Shown piece by piece: positions 1 through 8,029 of a DNA stretch of 64,000 bases (position 1 is the stretch's first letter; every line of letters starts with the position of its first letter). The notes beneath the pieces were generated by a model, which was not told where the DNA came from, searched no databases, and was given only the letters and a program-made list of their open reading frames with translations. The DNA lies in contig LNFC01000018.1 in NCBI GenBank assembly GCA_001464545.1, positions 62,001-126,000 on the forward strand, given 5' to 3'. Made by a program: the position numbers and the translations under genes. Source of the stretch: Acidobacteria bacterium Ga0077551. GTDB lineage: Bacteria > Pseudomonadota > Alphaproteobacteria > Caulobacterales > Hyphomonadaceae.

Positions 1-1099
1 AGACGCGGCCCGTTTCCGCGTCCGGCCCCAGCCGGTCGAACATGTCGGACACCTGCGCCTCGGTCAGCGTGCGCGGCGCGCCGATCTCCCGGGCCAGACG
101 GCGTCGCACCAGCGCCAGGAAGCCCGGCGCCATCCGCGCCTCGCGCCGCGCCATCGCCACCAGCCCCGCCGAATTGTCCGCCAGCGCCTGCTTGCCGAGC
201 GCAATGGCGCGTGCCTCCACCAGCGGCGGCCCGAACCTTATCGTCGCCGCCCAGCCCAGAAGCAACGCCGCCGCCAGCGCTACCAGCGTCACGCCGACAT
301 AGGGTACACTGAACATCATCTTCAGCAGGTTCTCGGAGCGCTCGAACCCGTGCAGCGTCGCGTCCAGAAGGATCGGCTCGGTGGTATCGTAGCGCAGGAA
401 ATCCACCAGCTGCACGGCAAAGCGCGCGTTTTCGCGCTGCGCCAGCCCGAAGGTGTGGAACACGTCCGGGTCACTCAGAATGTACAGGCTGCGCGCCGGA
501 TCATACGCGAGCAGCGCGCCATCCTCGACCGCGATGATGGTTTCGAGTGACGCCGCCTTGATCAGCTGCAGGCGCACATCCGGCTTGATCGGCGCCGCGC
601 CGAACGGCGTCTCGATACTGTCCGGAACGCGCACCCGCAGGATCTCCGCATCCGGATAAGGCACGCTCAGCTGGTCGTTCAGGTCCCGCGCTTCGATGAA
701 GCGCGTGTCGGCCTGGCGCGCCGCATTCAGCGGATCGGTGCGCCCCGTCCATTTCGGCAACACCACCAGCGTCGCGGGCTGGAACACCCGGTCATCCAGT
801 ACCGAAAAATTGCCATAGGCCGGCAGCGTCACGATCATCAGCCCCCAGCCGCGCGACTCCAGATCGCTCTCCAGCCGCGAAACCTTCACCGGATGGCCGG
901 CATCCTCCAGCAGCCGCACGAAGCCATTATAGCCCAGCGCCGATGTCGAGTACGGATGATCGCCCGCGCGGTTGCGGTCGCGCAGCTCCGGCGCCCAGCC
1001 CGCCATCACCAGCACGGCGCCAAACGAGATCGCCGCCACCGCGATCAGGATCGCCACCACGCGGGTCGAGAAGGGGGAAGAGGAAGGCGCGCCGCTCAT
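1..1099 (-). CDS. DUF4350 domain-containing membrane protein (partial, runs off the left edge)
   Basis: About 366 residues are visible; the C-terminus lies outside the window. I see an N-terminal transmembrane segment at about residues 13-30. A soluble domain follows, of the DUF4350 type found beside MoxR/DUF58 genes. A second hydrophobic stretch lies near residues 265-285, followed by GWAATIRFGPP and a basic cytoplasmic tail. The ATG overlaps the stop of the upstream DUF4129 gene as ATGA, so the two are translationally coupled. In other alphaproteobacteria this pair sits with moxR, DUF58 and RDD/SpoIIM-like genes of a membrane-associated AAA+ system; I infer these continue to the left. The biochemical function is unknown. 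Confidence 0.72.
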   Translation of the reverse strand, partial: MSGAPSSSPFSTRVVAILIAVAAISFGAVLVMAGWAPELRDRNRAGDHPYSTSALGYNGFVRLLEDAGHPVKVSRLESDLESRGWGLMIVTLPAYGNFSVLDDRVFQPATLVVLPKWTGRTDPLNAARQADTRFIEARDLNDQLSVPYPDAEILRVRVPDSIETPFGAAPIKPDVRLQLIKAASLETIIAVEDGALLAYDPARSLYILSDPDVFHTFGLAQRENARFAVQLVDFLRYDTTEPILLDATLHGFERSENLLKMMFSVPYVGVTLVALAAALLLGWAATIRFGPPLVEARAIALGKQALADNSAGLVAMARREARMAPGFLALVRRRLAREIGAPRTLTEAQVSDMFDRLGPDAETGRV

Positions 1100-1884
1100 G
1101 CCCAGGCCTCGCCAAACGCAAAGTCTTCATAGCTGCGCCGCGCTTCCTGCCAGCCGCCTTCGTCCACCGCGCGTCCGCCGAAAAAGCTGCGCTCGACCAC
1201 CTGGATGATCGGCTTCAGCCCGCGCTTGGCGCGCTCCGGCAGCTTGCCGAGCCCGGCGATCTCGCGCGCCGTCAGCGAGGTCGGCACGCCGCCCTCGATA
1301 CGCACCTGCAGGTCTTCGATGGAACGGAAGAGGAGCAGGTGCACCGCCTCGGCAAACCGACCCTGCCGCGCCAACTCATCGGCCTCCTCGAGCAGGGACC
1401 GCGCCGCGGCGGCGTCCGGCCTCAAATCCTGCAGCACATCGTCCTCGCGCTTGTCCTTCGGCGGCTTCTTTCCGCCAAACCGCATACGGATGGCCTCGCC
1501 GAACAGGAAATAGAGCAGCCCGGCCACAATCAGACCCACAGCGATCCAGAACACGACCTGGAAGAGGGGCCCCAGCGCTTGCAGGAACTCCGCGAACGCC
1601 CGCAGCCATCCAGGCGGCGGGGACGGCTCCGGAATGTCTAGATCCTCTTCCGGCCGCTCCAGCTGCAGTTCGCCGTCCGCCAGGTAGACCGCATGCGCCC
1701 GGTCAACGGCGGCCAGGTCCGTCTCGACCGCGGGCGCGTCCTCGCCGGCATCTGCCGTCGGTCCAAAGTCTTCGAAGGGCGGCTCTTCAATGAAAGAGGC
1801 GTCGGGCTCGAGCTGCGCGTGCGCCGGCACCGTCAGCAACAGGCAGAGGGCCAGCGCACCCAGAGGCGTCCTCAACCTGCTCAT
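1096..1884 (-). CDS. DUF4129 domain-containing membrane protein
   Basis: The protein has 262 residues from the start I chose: an ATG at 1884 preceded by a GAGGAGG Shine-Dalgarno, which opens a clear signal peptide (MSRLRTPLGALALCLLL, cleavage near AHA-Q). A longer in-frame start at 1959 would put 25 residues ahead of this signal and is less likely. A single transmembrane helix (about residues 145-165) is followed by a cytoplasmic DUF4129 domain with FAEAVHLLLFRSIEDLQ and PTSLTAREIA, which is typical of the family. It is coupled to the DUF4350 gene by a 4-bp overlap. The family accompanies MoxR AAA+ ATPases and transglutaminase-like proteins; its role is undefined, possibly in envelope homeostasis. 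Confidence 0.75.
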   Translation of the reverse strand: MSRLRTPLGALALCLLLTVPAHAQLEPDASFIEEPPFEDFGPTADAGEDAPAVETDLAAVDRAHAVYLADGELQLERPEEDLDIPEPSPPPGWLRAFAEFLQALGPLFQVVFWIAVGLIVAGLLYFLFGEAIRMRFGGKKPPKDKREDDVLQDLRPDAAAARSLLEEADELARQGRFAEAVHLLLFRSIEDLQVRIEGGVPTSLTAREIAGLGKLPERAKRGLKPIIQVVERSFFGGRAVDEGGWQEARRSYEDFAFGEAWA

Positions 1885-2023
1885 CAAGGACCGGTCCTCC
1901 TCGCGATTCCACTGCACGTCCCGCTGGTAGACTATTTCAGAGGTCGCCGCGCCCTTCAACGGGCACTTGCGGTAGGGTGCAATCCGGCGTTACAGGCCGC
2001 GCATGACCGCAGAGAGGCAGGAT

Positions 2024-2491
2024 ATGGACAAGGCAGAGGCATACCGCCAGCTCACCGAGGAAATCGCCAGCGTCGTGGCGGGGGAAACCTCCGAAACGGC
2101 CCGCTATGCCAGCGCCGCCTGCCTGCTGACCCTCGCCTTCAAGCCCCGCTTTTTCTGGACCGGCTTCTATCTGGTCGACCCGCTGAAACCGAACGAACTG
2201 GTCGTCGGCCCCTATCAGGGCACGCTCGGCTGCCTGCGCATCCCGTTCGGCAAGGGCGTCTGCGGCCACGTCGCCGCGACCCGCGAGCCGATCATCGTGC
2301 CGGACGTCCACGAATTTCCCGGCCATATCGCCTGCGACTCCGCGTCCAATTCGGAAATCGTCGTGCCGGTTTTCAAGGCGGACGGCACACTCGCCGCCGT
2401 CCTCGACGTCGACTCCACCGAATACGACGCCTTTGACGAGATCGATCAGGCCGGCCTGGTCGAAATCTGCCGGATCCTACTCACCGCCTGA
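2024..2491 (+). CDS. msrC: Free methionine-(R)-sulfoxide reductase, GAF domain
   Basis: This 155-residue GAF-domain enzyme reduces free methionine-(R)-sulfoxide in the cytosol, a thioredoxin-dependent oxidative repair step. The signature cysteines are at about 70, 80 and 104. Their spacing (10 and 24 residues) matches Cys84/94/118 of the E. coli YebR/MsrC enzyme, within GPYQGTLGCLRIPFGKGVCG and HIACDSASNSEIVVPV. I chose the ATG at 2024, which has a GAGG/AGGA-like ribosome site; an ATG seven codons upstream has none. The gene converges on the esterase gene and their 3' ends overlap by 15 bp. Length and motifs match the family closely. Confidence 0.92.
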   Translation: MDKAEAYRQLTEEIASVVAGETSETARYASAACLLTLAFKPRFFWTGFYLVDPLKPNELVVGPYQGTLGCLRIPFGKGVCGHVAATREPIIVPDVHEFPGHIACDSASNSEIVVPVFKADGTLAAVLDVDSTEYDAFDEIDQAGLVEICRILLTA

Positions 2492-4267
2492 AACGGGCAG
2501 GGCCAGGATCGCCGGAACGGTGGGCTCCAGCGTTTCCGGCTCGGGCGGCGGCGGCGGGGCAGGCGGCGGCCCGGCCATCTGGTCAATCCGGCTGCGCAGC
2601 GCTTCTTCGAGGATGTCCAGCTTGCGCGCCCGCAGGCCCTCGATCGGCTCCGGCTTCGCGTCCAGCTTCATCCAGACATCGCCTTCCGAATCCGTCACCG
2701 GCCAGGCCGGCAGGCCTTCGCCATTGGGATTTCCGGTGCGGGCAAAATTGGTCCAGTAGCTCACCATCCGCTCGGTCAGCTTCCGGTCGCTCTCGGTGAT
2801 CTTCATACCGCGCATGTGGCTGTCGAACACAAAGGAGATTTCGGCTGCGTGGAACGCGCCGATGGTCTGCTTTTTCGACGGCGGCACGCGCGTGAAATGG
2901 TAGAGCCAGGTCGGCGCGCCGGACTGTGCGTTCTGCCGGCCCACAAACCGCATGTGCACCCCGAACATGTCATCGCCCAGCATGTCGGTCGCGCCCTTGT
3001 CCCAGGTCTCTAGCGTGTCCATGCCGTAGAGCGCCTGCAGCGCCTTGGCGGGGTTCTGCCCGAACACGCTCGCCAGCGCGCCTTCGCGCTCTTCCAGCGT
3101 ACCGGTCATCCGGGGGCGGAGGACCGTGGGCGACTGGAACATGTCGTAGAACAGCGAGCCTTCATCTGCATTGTATCCGGCCAGCATCGGCACGCTCGGC
3201 GCGGCCCCGTCGCGGAACGCGGCGCCGATCGAACGCGGCACGTTGCGCCCGTCCACGACCGGCAGGAAATAGCCATTGAGATCGGAGCGCGCATCGGAGC
3301 GCGAAATGATCGCAGCCGCCGGAATCGCACGCAGGTCTTTCGCGGTCGCCGCCTTCGGCGCCAGCGTCGACAGGAACTCGGCGCCCGCTTCCTCGGCGCT
3401 CAGGATACCGGCGAAAGGCGAGCGTTTCAGATGCAGCACATTGCCCGTGCTCGCGCCGCTCTGCAGGATCACCTTGTGGTACAATCCGTCGGCCGCCGGA
3501 AACGCCATCAGCTCCGTGATAGACTGCGCCCCGGCGCTTTCGCCGAACACGGTCACATTGCCGGGATCACCGCCAAACGCCGAAATATTGTCGCGCACCC
3601 AGACCAGCGCCGCCGCCTGATCCATCAGGCCGTAATTGCCGGACGTGCCCGCTTCCTCCGTCAGCGCCGGATGGGCAAGGTAGCCCAGCGCGCCAAGACG
3701 GTAGTTGATCGTGACCAGCACGACGCCTTTCTTGACCAGCGCATTCGACTGGTAAATCGCCTGCGAGCCGGACCCGTACTGGTGCGACCCGCCATGCAGC
3801 CAGACCATGACCGGCTGCTTTTCCGTGCCCTTGAGATTGCCGGTCCGCACGTTCAGCAGCAGGCAGTCTTCCGACTCCGGCGGCGTCTCCTGCGCCGAAA
3901 TGACCACCCGTGCGGCCGACCGCTCAAAGAAAGACAGGCCGAGCCCGTCGATGATCTGGTTGACGAAACTGCCATACCGGGTGCGCGGCTGGAGGCATTC
4001 CGGCCCGAATTCGCGCGTGTCGCGCGAGGTCGCACCCCATTGCACCGGCGGTCCCGGCGGGCTCCAGCGCCTGGCGGAGGCGTAGGGAATGCCGTTGAAC
4101 AGGCGGATATCCGGGTCGTCGCGGTCAATGCCGCCGATCACGATGCCCTGGTGAATCCGGACAGGTTCCGAAATCTCCAGCGGTTTCGGCGGCTGCCGCA
4201 GGGCGAACCATCCATAGATGCCGCCAATCAGCAGAATGAAGAAAAGAACTATACTTATACGGCGCAT
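2477..4267 (-). CDS. Type-B carboxylesterase (alpha/beta hydrolase), membrane-anchored or secreted
   Basis: The protein has about 596 residues from the ATG at 4267, which begins a hydrophobic segment (MRRISIVLFFILLIGGIYGW) acting as signal anchor or signal peptide. Carboxylesterase type-B hallmarks are present: EDCLLLNV (about 133-140), an oxyanion HGG (158-160), the nucleophile elbow GESAGA with Ser at about 244, an acidic triad region NADEGSLFY, and the triad His in GAFHAAE. The tail is proline-rich (PPPAPPPPPEPE), which is unusual and may span or interact with the envelope. The natural substrate is unknown; the family hydrolyses carboxylic esters. It lies 80 bp downstream of the trans-sulfuration gene on the same strand and could be co-transcribed. 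Confidence 0.88.
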   Translation of the reverse strand: MRRISIVLFFILLIGGIYGWFALRQPPKPLEISEPVRIHQGIVIGGIDRDDPDIRLFNGIPYASARRWSPPGPPVQWGATSRDTREFGPECLQPRTRYGSFVNQIIDGLGLSFFERSAARVVISAQETPPESEDCLLLNVRTGNLKGTEKQPVMVWLHGGSHQYGSGSQAIYQSNALVKKGVVLVTINYRLGALGYLAHPALTEEAGTSGNYGLMDQAAALVWVRDNISAFGGDPGNVTVFGESAGAQSITELMAFPAADGLYHKVILQSGASTGNVLHLKRSPFAGILSAEEAGAEFLSTLAPKAATAKDLRAIPAAAIISRSDARSDLNGYFLPVVDGRNVPRSIGAAFRDGAAPSVPMLAGYNADEGSLFYDMFQSPTVLRPRMTGTLEEREGALASVFGQNPAKALQALYGMDTLETWDKGATDMLGDDMFGVHMRFVGRQNAQSGAPTWLYHFTRVPPSKKQTIGAFHAAEISFVFDSHMRGMKITESDRKLTERMVSYWTNFARTGNPNGEGLPAWPVTDSEGDVWMKLDAKPEPIEGLRARKLDILEEALRSRIDQMAGPPPAPPPPPEPETLEPTVPAILALPVSGGE

Positions 4268-4346
4268 GATCAGGTTCCCGGCCCCTGGCTGCAAGCACTA
4301 TACCAGCGTGACTCGCCTGTCATGAACAGTCCGCAGGCCTGTAAAA

Positions 4347-5450
4347 TCAAGCGTCGAGCGCTGAAAGCGTTGCCGCGACCAGATCGCTGACCGGCTCGAT
4401 CCCGCAGGCAAACCGGATAAAGCCCTCCGGCACCGCGTCGCCCCACCGTATCCGGCACTCGGCGCTGGAATGCACCCCGCCAAAGCTGGTCGCCGCCGCC
4501 GCCAGCGGATGGCGCGCGATGAACCCTTCCGCTGCCTCCCGGCTTTCGAGGCAGAAACTGACGATCGGCCCGTAGCCCTTCATCTGCCGCCGCGCCACGC
4601 CGTGCGCCGGATCGCTCGCGAGCCCCGGATAGCGCAGGCCCGACACGCGCGGATCTCCCGACAACGCCGTCGCAATCGCCATCGCATTGGCATTCGCCCG
4701 CGCCACGCGCAGCTCCAGCGTCTCGAGGCCGCGGTGCAGCAGATAGGCATCGAACGGGCTCACCACCGCGCCGGCCAGCCGCCGCCAGGTGCGCACCGGC
4801 GCCATCAGCGCCTCGCTCCGGCTCGCCACATGACCGGCCAGAAGGTCCGAATGCCCGGCCATCGCCTTGGTATCGGCCATGATCGAAATGTCCGCCCCCA
4901 GATCCAGCGGGCGCTGGCACAGCGGCGTCGCGGTCGTATTGTCCGCCATCAGGATCGTGCCCGCCGCCTTGGCCTTCGCCGCCACCGCCGCGATGTCGCA
5001 CACATCAAGGCCGGGGTTGGACGGCGTCTCGATCAACGCCAGCTTCACGCCGGTAAACTCCGCCGCCGCAAAGTCCGAGGTCGCCACCGTCTGCACGTGC
5101 ACGCCCATCGGCTCGAACTGCGCCGCCAGCAGTCCCCGCGCATTGTAATAGCCGTCCGCATGCACCAGCACCCGGTCACCCGGCCGCAGGTGCGCATAGA
5201 ACACCGCCGCAATCGCCGACATGCCGGATGGAAACAGCACCACATCGGCGTCCTCGACGAGGCCGATTTCCTCTTCCACTTCCTCGACCGTCGGGTTCCC
5301 GTTGCGGCCATAGAAATGCGTGCCGTCCGGATCACCCGGCTGATGGAACGTAGAGGCGGCCACAATCGGCAACGCCACCGGCTCGCCTTTGGCCAGACGC
5401 TGCGTGCGGTGATGCAACAGCCGCGAAATGGGGGAATAGGGATCAGTCAA
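4347..5450 (-). CDS. Cys/Met metabolism PLP-dependent enzyme (cystathionine beta/gamma-lyase family)
   Basis: This 367-residue fold-type I PLP enzyme belongs to the trans-sulfuration family. Visible elements are the YGRNGNPTV substrate-loop motif, FPSGMSAI for phosphate binding, ETPSNPGLD, the cofactor Asp in MADNTTATP (about 170), and the PLP lysine at about 195 in DTKAMAGHSDLLAG. The family motif normally reads TKY-x2-GHSD, so the Ala after Lys is a small deviation. The C-terminal SFGGVHSSAE segment fits the family. The exact reaction cannot be set from sequence: cystathionine beta-lyase, gamma-lyase and methionine gamma-lyase are all possible. Its start overlaps the GST gene by 8 bp, so it is the last gene of a DUF1330-GST-lyase operon. 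Confidence 0.85.
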   Translation of the reverse strand: MTDPYSPISRLLHHRTQRLAKGEPVALPIVAASTFHQPGDPDGTHFYGRNGNPTVEEVEEEIGLVEDADVVLFPSGMSAIAAVFYAHLRPGDRVLVHADGYYNARGLLAAQFEPMGVHVQTVATSDFAAAEFTGVKLALIETPSNPGLDVCDIAAVAAKAKAAGTILMADNTTATPLCQRPLDLGADISIMADTKAMAGHSDLLAGHVASRSEALMAPVRTWRRLAGAVVSPFDAYLLHRGLETLELRVARANANAMAIATALSGDPRVSGLRYPGLASDPAHGVARRQMKGYGPIVSFCLESREAAEGFIARHPLAAAATSFGGVHSSAECRIRWGDAVPEGFIRFACGIEPVSDLVAATLSALDA

Positions 5451-6438
5451 GAATGGCGGCTCCTTCGCCGATCAACCCGCGCAGCGTGGCTCTATCATCT
5501 GCGCTCAGCGCGTTCCACCCCGCTCGCAACGTGTCGAGGCACTTCGCCTGGTACTTGAACACGCCCTGCGCGTAGCGCGCGCCTTCCAGTGTGACCTCGA
5601 AGGTGTCGGCCCCGGCGGCCAGCGCCTCGGCGTTCGCCTTCAGGAAGGGCATGTAGGTATCGCCCGCCTGCGCCAGCAGCGCCTTCACCGGCGCCGTGGC
5701 AATCGCCGCGCCCGGCTCCAGCCACTCGCCCTCCAGCCCGCTCGCGTCATCGGCAAGATCCAGCCAGCGATAGAGGTAAGGCGTCTCGGCCCGTAGCCAC
5801 GCCATCGGCGTCGGGTCGACGCTCATCACCTTCAGTTGCCCGTAAAGTGCGATGTCAGCCAGCGAGATCCGGTCCCCGAAAAGGAACCGCGTCGGCCCCG
5901 TCGCCATGCCTTCCAGCGCCTTGTTCGTCCGCTTCCAGCTCGCCTCGATCACCGGCGCCGTCTCGGGCGTGCAGCCCACCAGCGCCATCCGCGAAATCTG
6001 CCGTGAGCGGATCATCGCCGCGTTGCGCTCGACGCCTTCGCGCCCCGCATTCGGCAGCGAGTCGAACATGATCCAGTTGGCGCACCATTCGGCGTCTTCC
6101 GGATAGGCCCAGCGGTAGTGGAACATCGCCTTCATGAACCACTCGTCCGCCATGTCCTCGATCAGAAGGCAGACGAACTGCAGCTTCGCCTCCGCCGGCA
6201 CCAGCGCCCGCCCTTCGCCTTCAAGGCCGAGCAGGAACGGCGTCGAGTCGTTGGTCCAGCTGCCATCCGGCGTGCGGATCACCGGGATTACCTGCGCCTT
6301 GACGTTCGGCATCACGCGCCCCCGGTCCTCCGCCGTCATCCCGGTCCAGGTGTGCGGCAAACGCTTCGCCCGCAGCGCCGCGCGAACTTTCAGCGAATAG
6401 GGAGACCCCAGCGCGCCATAGACTTCGTATCTGCTCAT
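5443..6438 (-). CDS. Glutathione S-transferase family protein
   Basis: The protein has 331 residues. The N-terminal thioredoxin-fold begins MSRYEVYGALGSPYSLKVRA, where the SPYS segment is the usual site of the glutathione-activating Ser/Cys. Next come VIPVIRTPDG, with the conserved cis-proline, and then NDSTPFL. The C-terminal helical domain contains FLFGDRISLADIALYGQL, the conserved GST N-capping box motif. It is longer than the typical 200-230 residues because of a C-terminal extension, as in some alphaproteobacterial GST-like proteins. The ATG overlaps the stop of the DUF1330 gene as ATGA. An in-frame extension to 6597 lies inside that gene and I rejected it. The substrate is unknown. Confidence 0.82.
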   Translation of the reverse strand: MSRYEVYGALGSPYSLKVRAALRAKRLPHTWTGMTAEDRGRVMPNVKAQVIPVIRTPDGSWTNDSTPFLLGLEGEGRALVPAEAKLQFVCLLIEDMADEWFMKAMFHYRWAYPEDAEWCANWIMFDSLPNAGREGVERNAAMIRSRQISRMALVGCTPETAPVIEASWKRTNKALEGMATGPTRFLFGDRISLADIALYGQLKVMSVDPTPMAWLRAETPYLYRWLDLADDASGLEGEWLEPGAAIATAPVKALLAQAGDTYMPFLKANAEALAAGADTFEVTLEGARYAQGVFKYQAKCLDTLRAGWNALSADDRATLRGLIGEGAAILD

Positions 6439-6857
6439 GTCTTTTTTCCTCCCGCCCATGTGGGCCGCGTTACGATCAGTTCCTGGCACAGCAAGCCTGC
6501 CTCGCGGTGACGCGCCATCTCCTTGTAGTCCTTGTGGTTCAGCGTGGCGATGAACGCCTGCCGGTTCGGGAACTGGTTCACCAGCACCCCGTCCCAATCT
6601 CCGCCTCCAATGAAGTAGCGCTCGGTATCGCCCAGCAGCAGCGTGGTGCCGCCGACCTCTTCCATCGCCGCCGAGAACGCCTCCGAATACCGCGCATACG
6701 CCTCGCGCCCGCTGATGTCCGTTCCATGTTCCGGATCCCCCGGCGGATACTCTGCCTTGATCCGGAACTTCAGCAGGTTCACCTGCGCCACGGGCCCGTC
6801 ATGCGGGTCATCCCGGAATGCACGGAACTGCGCGGCAGTCGGCTGGAAGGCAGGCAT
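6435..6857 (-). CDS. DUF1330-like small protein (dimeric alpha/beta-barrel type)
   Basis: This 140-residue protein resembles DUF1330/ferredoxin-like dimeric barrel proteins: an opening PVAQVNLLKFR strand, YARYSEAFSAAMEEVGG, a central DTERYFIGGGDWDGVLVNQF and a closing FIATLNHKDYKEMARHRE helix. A GAGGGAG ribosome site precedes the ATG. It is the first gene of a tightly overlapping three-gene set with a GST and a trans-sulfuration enzyme. The context would fit glutathione- or thiol-linked detoxification, but that is inference. No catalytic residues can be assigned. Confidence 0.72.
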   Translation of the reverse strand: MPAFQPTAAQFRAFRDDPHDGPVAQVNLLKFRIKAEYPPGDPEHGTDISGREAYARYSEAFSAAMEEVGGTTLLLGDTERYFIGGGDWDGVLVNQFPNRQAFIATLNHKDYKEMARHREAGLLCQELIVTRPTWAGGKKT

Positions 6858-6999
6858 GTCGTCTCTCCCTCAAGCGGCAGACACTAACCGGGATTTCGCC
6901 CCTGTCACCTTATGGCACGGCGAATGCCGTAACGATTTTTCTTCCCTTCCGCACGCCGGGTGTGATTTCCTGACCGCCTGTCTCGGGGAGGGCCAGCTC

Positions 7000-7938
7000 A
7001 TGCTTCGTACCATCTTGATCGTTGCCGCGGTTCTCGCCGCCGTGCTCGCGGGCGCCTTCTGGTGGCTGATGCTGGCCGACTCCAAGGCCCCCGCCGAAGC
7101 CCCCGGGCTCCTCTCCTTCGAAGACTGGCGCGCGCAGCTCCCCTCCGACACCTCCCAGCTCCCCACCGAAATCCGCGTGCTAGAGATCGGCCGCGACAAG
7201 GCCCCCGGCTTCGCCGCCCGCGCCGGCGGCTTCGGCACCGACTGGAACACGACTTACAATTCCGTCCAGATCGTCTGGCCGGACAAGACCCTCATCATCG
7301 ATGGCGCCATCGACGCCGAAACCGCCGCCGGCATGAAACAGTCCGAAACCGACTGGGCCTTCGACCCCGCCGCCTACGATACGCTCACCGCCGCCATGCT
7401 CGCCGCCGATCAGGTCCTGCTGACCCACGAGCACCTCGACCACGTCATGGCCGTCGCCCGCCACCCGGACCCGGAAGCCCTCGCCCCCCGGCTTGTCCTC
7501 AACGCACCCCAGATCGCCGCCATGCCGATCTTCGCCCGCGGCACCCTTGATCCCGCCATCGCCGATCTCGTCCCCCGCCTCGATGGCAGCGTCCAGCAGG
7601 TCGCCCCCGGCGTCATCGTTATCCCGGTCCCCGGTCACACCCCCGGCAGCCAGCTGGTCTACATCCGCCTGCAGGACGGCGGCGAGTTCCTGCTCATCGG
7701 CGATGTCGCCTGGTCGCTCGGCGCCGTCGAAACCCTCACCACGCGCCCCGTCCTCACCCAGTACATCGTCTTCGACCCCAACGAGGACCGCTCCGCCGTC
7801 AAGGCCCAGCTGCGCGCCCTCTACGACCTGATGGCCGCCAACCCGGACCTCGCCGTCATCCCCGCCCATGACGGCGACCATATCAAAGCCCTCATCGCCG
7901 AAGGCCGCCTCACCAAAGGCTTCACCCCCGCGCCCTGA
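7000..7938 (+). CDS. Metallo-beta-lactamase fold hydrolase with N-terminal membrane anchor
   Basis: The protein has 312 residues from the ATG at 7000, which follows a GGGGAGGG ribosome site. A hydrophobic anchor (LRTILIVAAVLAAVLAGAFWWLML) directs it to the membrane or periplasm. The MBL zinc motif is THEHLDH, with further ligands likely in PGHTPGS, IGDVAW and PAHDGDH. It resembles lactonase/glyoxalase-II-like MBL proteins rather than antibiotic beta-lactamases. The gene stands between divergent DUF1330 and downstream ettA. The substrate cannot be inferred. Confidence 0.82.
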   Translation: MLRTILIVAAVLAAVLAGAFWWLMLADSKAPAEAPGLLSFEDWRAQLPSDTSQLPTEIRVLEIGRDKAPGFAARAGGFGTDWNTTYNSVQIVWPDKTLIIDGAIDAETAAGMKQSETDWAFDPAAYDTLTAAMLAADQVLLTHEHLDHVMAVARHPDPEALAPRLVLNAPQIAAMPIFARGTLDPAIADLVPRLDGSVQQVAPGVIVIPVPGHTPGSQLVYIRLQDGGEFLLIGDVAWSLGAVETLTTRPVLTQYIVFDPNEDRSAVKAQLRALYDLMAANPDLAVIPAHDGDHIKALIAEGRLTKGFTPAP

Positions 7939-8029
7939 CGCCGCCAGCGCTTAGCGCTTGATCTTCGCCGCGCGGCGCGTCACATCGCGCGCTGATCCCG
8001 TTTTCATGCCTGCAAAGGAACCTCCGCCC